The notes under the pieces were generated by a model, which ran no database searches, was not told the origin of the DNA, and saw only the letters and a list, made by a program, of their open reading frames with translations. Below, one piece after another: positions 9,452 through 19,062 of a stretch of DNA of 64,000 nucleotides. How positions within the stretch are numbered: the stretch's first letter is position 1; every line of letters starts with the position of its first letter. Location of the stretch: the NCBI GenBank assembly GCA_905221065.1, contig CAJNBS010000006.1, forward strand, positions 1 through 64,000, read 5' to 3'. Both the position numbers and the translations under genes were made by a program. This DNA comes from a bacterium. GTDB taxonomy: Bacteria > Bacillota > Bacilli > Lactobacillales > Streptococcaceae.

Positions 9452-10102
9452 ATGAGACTTGAAATTATAAATGGACAGAAAATTTATGGGAAAAGACCTA
9501 TTTTAAATCAGTTAAACCTGGTCTTTCAATCAGGAAAAATTTATGGCCTTAAAGGTGATAATGGATCTGGAAAGACGGTTCTTTTAAAGGTACTTGCTGG
9601 TTATATTAAGCTTGACAAAGGAAAAGTTCTTCAAGATGGGAAAGTTTATGGGGTGAAAAATCATTATATTCAAGATGCAGGGATTTTAATTGAAAAGGTA
9701 GAGTTTTTATCTCATTTATCACTGAGAGAAAATTTGGAACTGTTAAGATATTTTTCATCTAAAGTTACTGAAAAAAGAATTGCCTATTGGATTCAATACT
9801 ATGATTTACAGGAATTTGAAGACATTGAATACCGTCATTTATCCTTAGGAACGAAGCAAAAAATGGCCTTGATTCAAGCCTTTATTGCCGAACCATCTAT
9901 ACTCTTTCTCGATGAACCTATGAATGCTTTAGATGAGAAGAGTGTGAGGTTGACAAAACAGGTCATTTTATCTTATCTGAAAAAAGAAAATGGTTTGGTT
10001 ATCCTGACATCGCACATATCGGAAGATATTTCAGATCTTTGTACAGAGGTATTATTTGTCGAAAATGGGCATATACAGTATTCAAAAGATATACAAGCTT
10101 AG
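9452..10102 (+). CDS. ABC transporter ATP-binding protein
   Basis: 216 aa nucleotide-binding subunit: Walker A GDNGSGKT, a degenerate signature LSLGTKQKM, Walker B ILFLDEP and the switch His in LTSHIS. Single ATPase for the two membrane proteins upstream. AAGAAAGGATAAACG precedes the ATG. The cluster from 7655 to 10400 is much more AT-rich than der or secA on either side, suggesting accessory content. Export rather than import is likely, as no binding protein is present. Confidence 0.85.
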   Translation: MRLEIINGQKIYGKRPILNQLNLVFQSGKIYGLKGDNGSGKTVLLKVLAGYIKLDKGKVLQDGKVYGVKNHYIQDAGILIEKVEFLSHLSLRENLELLRYFSSKVTEKRIAYWIQYYDLQEFEDIEYRHLSLGTKQKMALIQAFIAEPSILFLDEPMNALDEKSVRLTKQVILSYLKKENGLVILTSHISEDISDLCTEVLFVENGHIQYSKDIQA

Positions 10103-10112
10103 GAGGTAGCTT

Positions 10113-10400
10113 ATGGCACATCTAAAATCATTTATTACACGCTATTCTAAGGTCTATATTGGTTTAGTTCTGTTGATCTGGATTACTTTCTTCTTTCTTC
10201 CTTGGGGCAGTCCGATTCTGGGGGGAAAGATTGACCTCTTCAGCATACAGAAAGTCTTGCTAGTTTTTGGTATTCTGTCTATTTTGATGGCCTTTCTGTC
10301 CAAGAAAGTCAGTCTCTTTGTTTTTGGACTCATCTGCTGTTTTTCTCTTTGGATTAATCTATTTATCCTATTTGCGATTTTGCCGATTTTTGGCAATTAA
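10113..10400 (+). CDS. Small membrane protein, function unknown
   Basis: 95 aa with about three membrane helices. It is the last gene of the ABC cluster, 10 bp after the ATPase, with a strong AGGAGGTAGCTT ribosome site. It might be an accessory or immunity-like subunit of the transporter; this rests on position only. Confidence 0.6.
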   Translation: MAHLKSFITRYSKVYIGLVLLIWITFFFLPWGSPILGGKIDLFSIQKVLLVFGILSILMAFLSKKVSLFVFGLICCFSLWINLFILFAILPIFGN

Positions 10401-10417
10401 AGTATCATAAAAGTCAG

Positions 10418-10448
10418 AGAGGTTAGCTTGGAAACTAGCCTCTTTTTC
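10418..10448 (+). terminator. Terminator before secA
   Basis: AGAGGTTAG pairs with CTAGCCTCT (one G-U pair) and a T-run follows. Confidence 0.85.
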
Positions 10449-10471
10449 CTTTTCAAAATGGGGATTCTTCC

Positions 10472-10500
10472 TTGAAAATAATCAGTAATTGTGCTAAAAT
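10472..10500 (+). promoter_or_regulatory. secA promoter
   Basis: -35 TTGAAA (10472-10477), 17-bp spacer, -10 TAAAAT (10495-10500) with an extended TGC in front. Confidence 0.8.
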
Positions 10501-10545
10501 TAAAAGAACATTCTAAAATATTCGGAATTTAAAGTAAGGAAAAAC

Positions 10546-13059
10546 ATGGCTAATATTTTAAAAACAATTATCGAAAATGATAAAGGAGAAATCCGTCGTC
10601 TAGAAAAGATGGCTGACAAGGTTTTCAAATATGAAGACCAAATGGCTGCTTTGACTGACGACCAACTAAAAGCAAAAACAGTTGAATTTAAAGAACGTTA
10701 TCAAAATGGAGAATCACTGGATTCACTGCTTTATGAAGCATTTGCGGTTGTCCGTGAGGGTGCCAAACGTGTCCTAGGTCTCTTCCCATATAAGGTTCAG
10801 GTCATGGGGGGAATCGTTCTTCACCATGGTGACGTGCCAGAGATGCGTACAGGGGAAGGGAAAACCTTGACTGCGACCATGCCGGTATACCTCAATGCCC
10901 TTTCAGGTAAAGGGGTCCACGTAGTTACGGTCAATGAATACCTATCAGAACGTGACGCGACTGAGATGGGTGAATTGTACTCATGGCTTGGTTTGTCAGT
11001 AGGGATCAACTTGGCTGCTAAATCTCCAATGGAGAAAAAAGAAGCCTATGAGTGTGATATTACTTACTCAACCAACTCAGAAATCGGATTTGACTACCTT
11101 CGTGACAACATGGTCGTTCGTGCTGAAAACATGGTACAACGTCCGCTTAACTATGCCTTGGTCGATGAGGTTGACTCTATTTTGATTGATGAAGCCCGTA
11201 CACCATTGATCGTATCAGGTGCCAACGCGGTTGAAACAAGCCAGTTGTACCACATGGCAGACCACTATGTAAAATCTTTGGACAAAGACGACTACATTAT
11301 CGATGTGCAGTCTAAGACTATTGGTTTGTCTGATTCAGGGATTGACAAGGCTGAAAGCTACTTCAAACTTGAAAATCTCTATGACATCGAAAACGTAGCT
11401 CTGACTCACTTTATCGATAACGCCCTTCGTGCCAACTACATCATGCTTCTCGATATTGACTATGTGGTGAGTGAAGAGCAAGAAATCTTGATCGTTGACC
11501 AATTTACAGGTCGTACTATGGAAGGTCGTCGTTATTCTGATGGATTGCACCAAGCCATTGAAGCTAAAGAAGGTGTGCCAATTCAGGATGAAACCAAGAC
11601 ATCTGCCTCAATCACTTACCAAAACCTTTTCCGTATGTACAAGAAATTGTCTGGTATGACAGGTACAGGTAAGACTGAGGAAGAAGAATTCCGTGAAATC
11701 TACAACATTCGTGTTATTCCAATTCCAACCAACCGTCCTGTTCAACGTATTGACCACTCAGACCTTCTTTATGCAAGTATCGAAGCTAAGTTTAAGGCGG
11801 TTGTCGAAGACGTTAAGGCTCGTTACCAAAAAGGTCAGCCTGTCTTGGTTGGTACAGTAGCGGTTGAAACCAGTGACTACATTTCTAAGAAATTGGTCGC
11901 AGCTGGCGTTCCTCACGAAGTTTTGAATGCTAAGAACCACTATAAAGAAGCCCAAATCATTATGAATGCTGGTCAACGTGGTGCTGTTACTATCGCGACT
12001 AACATGGCCGGTCGTGGTACTGACATCAAGCTTGGTGAAGGAGTTCGAGAACTTGGTGGACTTTGTGTTATTGGTACAGAACGCCATGAAAGCCGTCGTA
12101 TCGATAACCAGCTTCGTGGACGTTCAGGTCGTCAAGGAGACCCAGGTGAGTCACAATTCTACCTATCTCTTGAAGATGATTTGATGAAACGTTTTGGTTC
12201 TGAACGCTTGAAGGGAATCTTTGAACGCTTGAACATGTCTGAAGAGGCGATTGAGTCTCGTATGTTGACACGTCAGGTTGAAGCAGCGCAAAAACGCGTC
12301 GAAGGAAATAACTACGATACTCGTAAACAAGTCCTTCAATACGACGATGTCATGCGTGAACAACGTGAGATTATCTATGCTCAACGTTACGATGTCATCA
12401 CTGCAGACCGTGACTTGGCACCTGAAATTCAGGCTATGATCAAACGTACAATTGGTCGTGTTGTTGATGGTCATGCGCGTGCCAAACAAGATGAAAAACT
12501 AGAAGCAATTTTGAACTTTGCTAAGTACAACTTGCTTCCAGAAGATTCTATTACGATGGAAGACTTGTCAGGCTTGTCTGATAAGGCCATTAAGGAAGAA
12601 CTCTTCCAACGTGCCTTGCAAGTTTACGATAGTCAGGTTTCAAAACTACGTGATGAAGAAGCAGTTAAAGAATTCCAAAAAGTTTTGATTCTACGAGTGG
12701 TAGATAACAAGTGGACAGATCATATCGATGCCCTCGATCAATTGCGTAATGCAGTTGGACTTCGTGGCTATGCTCAGAACAACCCAGTTGTTGAGTATCA
12801 GGCAGAAGGTTTCCGTATGTTTAATGATATGATTGGTTCGATTGAGTTTGATGTGACACGTTTGATGATGAAAGCACAAATTCATGAACAAGAAAGACCA
12901 CAAGCAGAACACCATATCAGTACAACAGCGACTCGCAATATCGCTGCCCACCAAGCAAATATGCCTGAAGATTTGGATTTGAGCCAGATTGGACGGAATG
13001 ACCTTTGCCCATGTGGTTCTGGTAAGAAGTTTAAAAACTGTCACGGTAAAAGACAATAA
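10546..13059 (+). CDS. secA: SecA, preprotein translocase ATPase
   Basis: 837-aa motor of the general secretion pathway, working with SecYEG at the membrane. Walker A MRTGEGKT starts near residue 100, and the DEVD box lies in [14 protein letters not shown] near 205. The helicase motif GRGTDIK and a C-terminal zinc motif [14 protein letters not shown] are also present. Length and motifs match housekeeping SecA1 rather than accessory SecA2. It has its own promoter and is followed by a hairpin before the aro genes. Confidence 0.98.
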   Translation: MANILKTIIENDKGEIRRLEKMADKVFKYEDQMAALTDDQLKAKTVEFKERYQNGESLDSLLYEAFAVVREGAKRVLGLFPYKVQVMGGIVLHHGDVPEMRTGEGKTLTATMPVYLNALSGKGVHVVTVNEYLSERDATEMGELYSWLGLSVGINLAAKSPMEKKEAYECDITYSTNSEIGFDYLRDNMVVRAENMVQRPLNYALVDEVDSILIDEARTPLIVSGANAVETSQLYHMADHYVKSLDKDDYIIDVQSKTIGLSDSGIDKAESYFKLENLYDIENVALTHFIDNALRANYIMLLDIDYVVSEEQEILIVDQFTGRTMEGRRYSDGLHQAIEAKEGVPIQDETKTSASITYQNLFRMYKKLSGMTGTGKTEEEEFREIYNIRVIPIPTNRPVQRIDHSDLLYASIEAKFKAVVEDVKARYQKGQPVLVGTVAVETSDYISKKLVAAGVPHEVLNAKNHYKEAQIIMNAGQRGAVTIATNMAGRGTDIKLGEGVRELGGLCVIGTERHESRRIDNQLRGRSGRQGDPGESQFYLSLEDDLMKRFGSERLKGIFERLNMSEEAIESRMLTRQVEAAQKRVEGNNYDTRKQVLQYDDVMREQREIIYAQRYDVITADRDLAPEIQAMIKRTIGRVVDGHARAKQDEKLEAILNFAKYNLLPEDSITMEDLSGLSDKAIKEELFQRALQVYDSQVSKLRDEEAVKEFQKVLILRVVDNKWTDHIDALDQLRNAVGLRGYAQNNPVVEYQAEGFRMFNDMIGSIEFDVTRLMMKAQIHEQERPQAEHHISTTATRNIAAHQANMPEDLDLSQIGRNDLCPCGSGKKFKNCHGKRQ

Positions 13060-13076
13060 AATGAGATAGTTTAGAG

Positions 13077-13124
13077 GCGGATACCTTGTGAAAAGTAAAT
13101 TTTTACTTGGTATCCGTTTGATTT
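13077..13124 (+). terminator. Hairpin between secA and the aro genes
   Basis: CGGATACC and GGTATCCG close a long hairpin with an inner AAGTAAA/TTTACTT stem, followed by TTTGATTT. It lies 16 bp upstream of the next start codon, so it may end secA transcription or act as a leader structure of the aro operon. Confidence 0.65.
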
Positions 13125-13139
13125 ATAAGGAGATGAGTT

Positions 13140-14171
13140 ATGGTATTTACAGCAAAAAGTCCTAAAATTAATATTGAAGAAGTTCGTGCCTTATCAAAAT
13201 TAGAAGGCCAAGCTTTGGAGAGAAAATCACAGCGCGATCAAGAGCTAGAAGCCATTATACGTGGAGAAGACCAACGGATTCTCTTGGTAATCGGGCCATG
13301 CTCATCTGACAATGAAGAAGCTGTCCTTGAGTACGCTAAGCGTTTGGCAGCTTTGCAAGAAGAAGTAGCAGACCGTATTTTTATGGTTATGCGCGTTTAT
13401 ACAGCCAAACCTCGTACCAACGGAGATGGATACAAGGGCTTGATTCACCAGCCTAATGCGACAGAAGCGCCAAGCCTCATCAACGGAATCAAAGCTGTGC
13501 GCCATCTTCACTATCGTGTCATCACAGAAACAGGCATGACAACGGCTGATGAAATGCTTTATCCTGAAAATCTTCCGCTTGTAGATGATTTGATTTCTTA
13601 TATGGCGGTTGGTGCCCGTTCAGTTGAAGACCAGCAACACCGCTTTGTGGCAAGTGGGGCAGATTTTGCGACTGGGTTTAAAAATCCAACCTCTGGAAAT
13701 CTCAATGTTATGTTTAATGGGATTTATGCTGCTCAAAACAAACAAAGCTTCCTTTTCCTAGGAAAAGAAGTGGAAACAACTGGTAACCCTCTTTCGCACG
13801 CCATTCTTCGTGGAGCGATCAATGAGTATGGTAAGAATATTCCTAACTACTACTATGATAATTTGATAGATACTATTGCCCAGTATGAGAAAATGGGCTT
13901 GGAAAATCCCTTTATCATTGTGGACACCAATCATGACAACTCTGGCAAGCAATATATGGACCAAATTCGAATTGTCCGCCAGACCTTGATTAACCGTGAT
14001 TGGAATGAAAAAATCAAGCAGTACGTTCGTGGCTTTATGATTGAGTCTTATCTAGAAGACGGCCGTCAGAACGAACCAGAAGTATTTGGCAAGTCTATCA
14101 CAGACCCTTGCCTTGGCTGGGAAAACACGGAAGCCCTTGTCAGAGAAATCTACCAAACGTTAGGAGAATAA
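13140..14171 (+). CDS. aroF: DAHP synthase, type I (first of two)
   Basis: 3-deoxy-D-arabino-heptulosonate 7-phosphate synthase, 343 aa. It condenses phosphoenolpyruvate with erythrose-4-phosphate to open the shikimate pathway. Family motifs: [44 protein letters not shown] and KNPTSGN. It belongs to the AroFGH class, whose members are usually feedback-controlled by one aromatic amino acid each. A nearly identical-length paralogue starts 2 bases after its stop. Which of the two should be called aroF is arbitrary. Confidence 0.93.
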   Translation: MVFTAKSPKINIEEVRALSKLEGQALERKSQRDQELEAIIRGEDQRILLVIGPCSSDNEEAVLEYAKRLAALQEEVADRIFMVMRVYTAKPRTNGDGYKGLIHQPNATEAPSLINGIKAVRHLHYRVITETGMTTADEMLYPENLPLVDDLISYMAVGARSVEDQQHRFVASGADFATGFKNPTSGNLNVMFNGIYAAQNKQSFLFLGKEVETTGNPLSHAILRGAINEYGKNIPNYYYDNLIDTIAQYEKMGLENPFIIVDTNHDNSGKQYMDQIRIVRQTLINRDWNEKIKQYVRGFMIESYLEDGRQNEPEVFGKSITDPCLGWENTEALVREIYQTLGE

Positions 14172-14172
14172 G

Positions 14173-15204
14173 ATGGCATTTATTGAAAAAGGTCAAGAAA
14201 TCGATATTGAAGCAATCAAGGCAGAAACTCAATTGTCTGCGGAAGCCTTGCGCCTAAAGGAGCGTCGTGACAGAGAATTGGCAGACATCATTTCAGGGGA
14301 AGATGATCGTATCCTTTTGGTGATTGGTCCTTGCTCTTCTGACAATGAAGAGGCTGTCTTGGAATATGCCCGTCGTTTATCAACCTTGCAAAAGAAGGTG
14401 GCGGACAAGATTTTCATGGTTATGCGTGTTTATACTGCTAAACCTCGCACAAACGGAGACGGTTATAAAGGTTTGGTTCACCAACCAGATACCTCTAAGG
14501 CTCCAAGTTTAATTAACGGCTTGCAGGCTGTGCGCCAGTTGCACTACCGCGTGATTACAGAGACTGGTTTGACAACGGCAGATGAGATGCTTTATCCGTC
14601 AAATCTGGTCTTGGTAGATGATTTGGTCAGCTACCATGCTGTGGGGGCTCGTTCTGTGGAAGACCAAGAGCACCGCTTTGTGGCTTCAGGGATTGATGCA
14701 CCAGTCGGGATGAAAAATCCAACCTCAGGAAATCTTGGGGTCATGTTTAACGGTATCTATGCCGCTCAAAACAAACAAACCTTCCTCTTTCATGGCCAAG
14801 AAGTTGAGACTTCAGGAAATCCTTTGGCACACGTAATCCTTCGTGGAGCAGTCAATGAATATGGGAAAAATGAGCCTAATTTTTACTATGAAACCCTGCT
14901 AAATGCCATTGAACGTTATGAGACAATGGGACTTGAAAATCCTTTTATCCTCATCGACACCAACCATGATAACTCAGGCAAGCAATATATGGAGCAGATT
15001 CGAATTGTTCGCCAGACCTTGCAAAATCGTGATTGGAACGAGAAAATCAAAAAGACAGTTCGAGGCTTTATGATTGAATCTTACCTAGCAGATGGTCGTC
15101 AAAACCAACCAGAGGTCTTTGGATGTTCTATTACCGACCCTTGCCTAGGTTGGGAAAACACAGAGGCTTTGGTAGAAGAGATTTATGCTACCTTGACAAA
15201 ATAA
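14173..15204 (+). CDS. aroG: DAHP synthase, type I (second of two)
   Basis: 343-aa paralogue of the preceding gene with the same motifs ([38 protein letters not shown]). The two differ mainly in the first 60 residues and in scattered positions, as expected for isoenzymes with different feedback inhibition. TAAG separates the two genes, so they are co-translated. Which aromatic amino acid controls which copy cannot be told from the sequence. Confidence 0.93.
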   Translation: MAFIEKGQEIDIEAIKAETQLSAEALRLKERRDRELADIISGEDDRILLVIGPCSSDNEEAVLEYARRLSTLQKKVADKIFMVMRVYTAKPRTNGDGYKGLVHQPDTSKAPSLINGLQAVRQLHYRVITETGLTTADEMLYPSNLVLVDDLVSYHAVGARSVEDQEHRFVASGIDAPVGMKNPTSGNLGVMFNGIYAAQNKQTFLFHGQEVETSGNPLAHVILRGAVNEYGKNEPNFYYETLLNAIERYETMGLENPFILIDTNHDNSGKQYMEQIRIVRQTLQNRDWNEKIKKTVRGFMIESYLADGRQNQPEVFGCSITDPCLGWENTEALVEEIYATLTK

Positions 15205-15215
15205 GTGAAAAGGAT

Positions 15216-15241
15216 GGAGTTGGGGAATCTCAACTCCTTTT
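15216..15241 (+). terminator. Terminator-like hairpin in front of acpS
   Basis: GGAGTTG pairs with CAACTCC (8-nt loop) and is followed by TTTT. It ends 7 bases before the acpS start codon, so it could both end the aro transcript and limit acpS expression. Confidence 0.6.
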
Positions 15242-15248
15242 GATGAGA

Positions 15249-15611
15249 ATGATAGTTGGACACGGAATTGATATCGAGGAATTAGCTTCGATAGAAAGCG
15301 CAGTTACACGACATGAAGGATTTGCTAAGCGCGTGCTGACAGCTAAGGAAATGGAACGGTTTAACAGTCTTAAAGGACGTCGGCAGATTGAATATTTGGC
15401 TGGTCGCTGGTCGGCTAAGGAGGCCTTTTCCAAGGCTATGGGAACGGGCATTGGCAAGCTCGGTTTTCAGGATTTGGAAGTCTTGAACAATGAACGCGGG
15501 GCGCCTTATTTTAGTCAGGCACCATTTTCAGGAAAGATTTGGCTGTCTATTAGCCATACAGATCAGTTTGTGACAGCCAGTGTCATTTTGGAGGAAAATC
15601 ATGAAAGCTAG
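15249..15611 (+). CDS. acpS: Holo-[acyl-carrier-protein] synthase
   Basis: 120 aa. It transfers 4-phosphopantetheine from CoA to a serine of ACP, which activates fatty acid synthesis. Motifs: VGHGIDIEE with the metal-binding Asp, and [12 protein letters not shown] with the catalytic Glu. ATG 15249 gives the standard length; ATG 15243 adds two residues. The ribosome site is weak (GATGAGA) and a hairpin sits just upstream. The gene overlaps alr by 11 bases, the usual acpS-alr pairing of Gram-positives. Confidence 0.95.
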   Translation: MIVGHGIDIEELASIESAVTRHEGFAKRVLTAKEMERFNSLKGRRQIEYLAGRWSAKEAFSKAMGTGIGKLGFQDLEVLNNERGAPYFSQAPFSGKIWLSISHTDQFVTASVILEENHES

Positions 15612-16704
15612 TCCACATAGACCAACCAAGGCTCTGATTCATCTGGGAGCTATTCGACAAAACATTCAACAAATGGGAGCTCACATCCCTGAAGGAACTC
15701 TCAAATTTGCAGTGGTCAAGGCCAATGCTTATGGGCATGGAGCTGTTGCCGTTGCGAAGGCTATTCAAGATGATGTAGATGGTTTTTGCGTTTCGAATAT
15801 CGATGAAGCTATTGAACTAAGACAGGCTGGACTCAGCAAGAAAATCCTTATTTTAGGAGTTTCTGACATCGAAGCTGTTGCTCTAGCTAAAGAATACGAC
15901 ATCACCTTGACTGTGGCTGGACTGGAGTGGATTCAAGCACTCTTAGATAAGGAAGCTGACCTAACTGGATTGACAGTCCATCTCAAGATTGACTCAGGGA
16001 TGGGACGGATTGGTTTTAGAGAGGCCAGTGAGGCTAATCAGGCTCAAGACTTGCTCCTTCAACGCGGTGCTCGTGTTGAAGGAATCTTTACCCACTTTGC
16101 AACTGCGGACGAAGAATCAGAAGCCTACTTTAATACCCAGTTAGAACGCTTTAAAACTATTTTGGCCAGTATGAAAGGTCTTCCAGAGCTGGTTCATGCC
16201 AGTAATTCGGCAACGACTCTTTGGCATGCAGAGACTATTTTCAACGCGGTTCGTATGGGAGACGCTATGTATGGTCTTAACCCAAGTGGAGAGGTTTTGG
16301 ACTTGCCTTATGACTTGACTCCGGCCTTGACCTTGGAATCTGCCCTGGTTCATGTCAAGACAGTTCCAGCTGGAGCCTGCATGGGCTATGGAGCCACCTA
16401 TCAGGCGGATAGCGAGCAAGTCATCGCGACAGTTCCAATCGGATATGCAGATGGTTGGACACGAGATATGCAGAATTTCTCCGTCTTGGTAGATGGACAA
16501 GCTTGCCCAATCGTTGGGCGGGTTTCTATGGACCAAATCACTATTCGTTTGCCTAAACTTTATCCGCTAGGAACAAAAGTCACCTTGATTGGCTCAAACG
16601 GGGATAAGGAAATCACAGCTACTCAGGTAGCGACCTACCGTGGAAGCATTAACTATGAGGTGGTTTGTCTCCTCAGCGACCGTATTCCGAGAGAATATTA
16701 TTAA
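15601..16704 (+). CDS. alr: Alanine racemase
   Basis: PLP enzyme of 367 aa that makes D-alanine for peptidoglycan. The PLP lysine is K40 in [10 protein letters not shown], and the catalytic tyrosine region is CMGYGATYQ of the C-terminal beta domain. ATG 15601 is chosen over an upstream in-frame codon because GGAGGAAAATC precedes it and [11 protein letters not shown] is the known streptococcal start. It functions upstream of ddl and murF, found further right. Confidence 0.96.
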   Translation: MKASPHRPTKALIHLGAIRQNIQQMGAHIPEGTLKFAVVKANAYGHGAVAVAKAIQDDVDGFCVSNIDEAIELRQAGLSKKILILGVSDIEAVALAKEYDITLTVAGLEWIQALLDKEADLTGLTVHLKIDSGMGRIGFREASEANQAQDLLLQRGARVEGIFTHFATADEESEAYFNTQLERFKTILASMKGLPELVHASNSATTLWHAETIFNAVRMGDAMYGLNPSGEVLDLPYDLTPALTLESALVHVKTVPAGACMGYGATYQADSEQVIATVPIGYADGWTRDMQNFSVLVDGQACPIVGRVSMDQITIRLPKLYPLGTKVTLIGSNGDKEITATQVATYRGSINYEVVCLLSDRIPREYY

Positions 16705-16724
16705 ACCAAAGAAAGGAGTGGAGC

Positions 16725-18740
16725 ATGAATCTACATCAACCCTTGCATGTCTTACCTGGTGTGGGGCCAAAGTCAGCAGAGAAATACGCCAAACTAGGAA
16801 TTGAAAACTTGCAAGACCTCTTGCTCTACTTTCCTTTCCGTTACGAAGACTTCAAGACCAAGCAAGTGCTGGAGCTGGAGGACGGTGAAAAGGCGGTTCT
16901 TTCTGGTCAAGTCGTGACTCCTGCTAGTGTCCAATATTATGGTTTCAAGCGTAATCGCTTGCGTTTTAGCCTTAAGCAGGGAGAAGTTGTTTTTGCAGTG
17001 AATTTCTTTAACCAGCCCTATCTAGCAGACAAGATAGAGTTGGGAGCAACCCTGGCTGTATTTGGAAAATGGGACCGCGCCAAGGCTAGTCTGACTGGGA
17101 TGAAGGTCTTAGCTCAGGTGGAAGATGACCTCCAGCCTGTCTATCGTCTGGTTCAGGGAATCAGTCAGGCAAGTCTGGTCAAGGTTATTAAGACGGCCTT
17201 TGATCAGGGGTTGGACCTCTTGATTGAGGAAAATCTTCCCCAGTCTTTGTTGGATAAATACAAACTCATGTCCCGTTGTCAGGCAGTCCGAGCTATGCAT
17301 TTTCCTAAGGATTTGGCAGAATACAAGCAGGCCCTTCGCCGTATCAAGTTTGAGGAACTCTTTTATTTCCAAATGCAATTGCAGACGCTCAAGTCTGAAA
17401 ATAGAGTTCAGGGAAGTGGCCTGGTTCTGGATTGGTCTCAGGAAAAAGTGTCGGCTGTTAAAGAAAGTCTACCTTTTGCCTTGACCCAAGCTCAGGAAAA
17501 GAGTTTACAGGAAATTTTAACTGATATGAAGTCTGACCGCCACATGAATCGTCTCCTGCAAGGGGATGTGGGGAGCGGAAAAACGGTGGTCGCTGGTTTG
17601 GCAGTGTTTGCGGCGGTAACAGCTGGCTATCAGGCAGCCCTAATGGTGCCGACAGAGATTCTAGCAGAACAACACTTTGAGAGTTTACAGAACCTCTTTC
17701 CAGACTTGAAACTGGCTCTTTTGACAGGTTCCTTGAAAGTGACAGAAAAAAGAGAAGTTTTAGAGACTATTGCCAAGGGTGAGGCTGATTTGATTATTGG
17801 AACCCACGCTCTGATTCAGGATGGGGTGGATTATGCTCGTCTTGGTTTGATTATCATCGATGAGCAGCACCGTTTTGGTGTTGGGCAAAGGCGGATTTTA
17901 CGGGAAAAAGGCGACAACCCAGATGTTCTCATGATGACGGCGACTCCCATACCACGGACGCTGGCTATCACAGCCTTTGGCGATATGGATGTTTCCATTA
18001 TTGACCAGATGCCAGCAGGGCGGAAGTCTATTGTGACGCGCTGGATCAAGCATGAGCAACTGCCTCAGGTTTTGACTTGGTTAGAGGGAGAAATCCAAAA
18101 AGGTTCTCAAGCCTATGTTATCTCTCCCTTGATTGAAGAATCTGAAGCTCTGGACTTGAAAAATGCTATTGCCTTATCAGAAGAGTTGACGACTCATTTT
18201 GCAGGTAAGGCAAAGGTGGCTCTTCTACACGGTAAGATGAAGAGTGATGAAAAAGACCAGATTATGCAGGAGTTCAAAGAGCGAAAGACGGATATTCTGG
18301 TTTCAACGACGGTTATCGAGGTCGGGGTCAATGTTCCCAATGCGACAGTTATGATTATCATGGATGCCGATCGCTTCGGTCTCAGCCAGCTTCACCAGCT
18401 CAGGGGTCGTGTCGGTCGGGGAGATAAGCAATCCTATGCTGTTCTCGTTGCCAATCCCAAGACGGATTCTGGTAAAGACCGCATGCGCATCATGACAGAA
18501 ACGACTAATGGATTTGTCCTAGCGGAGGAAGATTTGAAAATGCGGGGTTCAGGTGAGATTTTTGGAACCAGACAATCAGGTCTCCCAGAATTCCAAGTGG
18601 CTGATATTATCGAAGATTTTCCGATTTTAGAAGAAGCCAGAAAGGTTGCCAGCTACATTAGTTCGATAGAAGGCTGGCAAGAGGATCCGGAATGGCGCAT
18701 GATTGCCCTTCATCTGGAAAAGAAAGAACATCTAGATTAA
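16725..18740 (+). CDS. recG: RecG, ATP-dependent DNA helicase
   Basis: 671-aa branch-migration helicase that remodels stalled forks and Holliday junctions. The N-terminal OB-fold wedge domain is followed by Walker A GDVGSGKT, a DEQH box (IIIDEQHRFGVGQ), TATPIPRT and QLRGRVGRG. The C-terminal TRG motif region lies in LKMRGSGEIFGTRQSG. ATG 16725 is preceded by GAAAGGAGTGGAGC; an upstream in-frame extension overlaps alr and is not used. Confidence 0.97.
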   Translation: MNLHQPLHVLPGVGPKSAEKYAKLGIENLQDLLLYFPFRYEDFKTKQVLELEDGEKAVLSGQVVTPASVQYYGFKRNRLRFSLKQGEVVFAVNFFNQPYLADKIELGATLAVFGKWDRAKASLTGMKVLAQVEDDLQPVYRLVQGISQASLVKVIKTAFDQGLDLLIEENLPQSLLDKYKLMSRCQAVRAMHFPKDLAEYKQALRRIKFEELFYFQMQLQTLKSENRVQGSGLVLDWSQEKVSAVKESLPFALTQAQEKSLQEILTDMKSDRHMNRLLQGDVGSGKTVVAGLAVFAAVTAGYQAALMVPTEILAEQHFESLQNLFPDLKLALLTGSLKVTEKREVLETIAKGEADLIIGTHALIQDGVDYARLGLIIIDEQHRFGVGQRRILREKGDNPDVLMMTATPIPRTLAITAFGDMDVSIIDQMPAGRKSIVTRWIKHEQLPQVLTWLEGEIQKGSQAYVISPLIEESEALDLKNAIALSEELTTHFAGKAKVALLHGKMKSDEKDQIMQEFKERKTDILVSTTVIEVGVNVPNATVMIIMDADRFGLSQLHQLRGRVGRGDKQSYAVLVANPKTDSGKDRMRIMTETTNGFVLAEEDLKMRGSGEIFGTRQSGLPEFQVADIIEDFPILEEARKVASYISSIEGWQEDPEWRMIALHLEKKEHLD

Positions 18741-18778
18741 GCTTTCTCTAAGGAAAACTTAAGCTAGCTTTCAGGTTT

Positions 18779-18796
18779 GACCCTTATACTAGAGTC
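18779..18796. promoter_or_regulatory. Palindromic operator-like site with -10 sequence
   Basis: GACCCTTATACTAGAGTC is symmetric as GACYCT-N6-AGRGTC and encloses TATACT, a good -10. No clear -35 lies at 17 bp. Palindromes lying over or beside the -10 region are typical of regulated promoters; MerR-type sites look similar, but which regulator binds here is unknown. Confidence 0.4.
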
Positions 18797-18821
18797 ATCA
18801 AAAAGAAACGAGGACTCTCAT

Positions 18822-18884
18822 ATGACAGTAACGATTAAAGTAAATTACCAAACTACTTTCCAAAAGAAAGAAGCAAAAAATTAA
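18822..18884 (+). CDS. Candidate 20-aa peptide gene
   Basis: A 20-codon frame that begins MTVTIKVNYQ and ends KKEAKN. GAGG lies 8 bases before its ATG, a -10-like sequence sits upstream and a perfect terminator 18 bases after its stop. It thus forms a complete small transcription unit between recG and the esterase. No signal peptide or membrane segment is visible; it is basic and hydrophilic. It could be a functional small protein, a leader peptide or chance within a small RNA. I do not know a family. Confidence 0.45.
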   Translation: MTVTIKVNYQTTFQKKEAKN

Positions 18885-18902
18885 GATTGGATAGAGGGAA
18901 GA

Positions 18903-18928
18903 AAGAGCGAAAATGCTCTTTTTTTATT
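18903..18928 (+). terminator. Terminator of the small transcription unit
   Basis: AAGAGC-GAAAAT-GCTCTT stem-loop followed by a run of T. Confidence 0.9.
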
Positions 18929-18945
18929 TTTAAAACTACTTTCAG
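18929..18945. promoter_or_regulatory. Sialic-regulon motif upstream of the esterase
   Basis: AAACTACTTTCAG matches 13 bases of the TCTGAAACTACTTTCAGA palindrome found before nanE and the lyase. It lies 76 bp before the putative -35 of the esterase, compared with 72 bp in the other two. Likely a weaker site of the same regulator (inference). Confidence 0.5.
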
Positions 18946-19004
18946 TTCATCATCCCAAAAATAAAGAATCTAAAAGCACTTTCTATTTGTTTTTCTTTCT
19001 TGCG

Positions 19005-19034
19005 TTGATTTCTTATATGTGCTACAGTTATGAT
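19005..19034 (+). promoter_or_regulatory. Promoter of the acetyl esterase gene
   Basis: -35 TTGATT (19005-19010), 18-bp spacer, -10 TATGAT (19029-19034), then AAAAGGAGC before the ATG. Confidence 0.6.
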
Positions 19035-19062
19035 AGCGATTACAAAATAAAAGGAGCATGAT

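Larger units (their letters stand above)
18741..19062 (+). other. Intergenic region recG-axe1 with a small transcription unit
   Basis: These 322 bases hold, in order, an 18-bp palindrome around a -10-like TATACT, a 20-codon reading frame, a terminator, a copy of the AAACTACTTTCAG motif and the esterase promoter. Each is listed separately. Confidence 0.7.

Noticed and set aside
12163..13056. Antisense frames inside secA
   Set aside because: Shadow frames of a highly biased housekeeping gene, with no start signals or known motifs.
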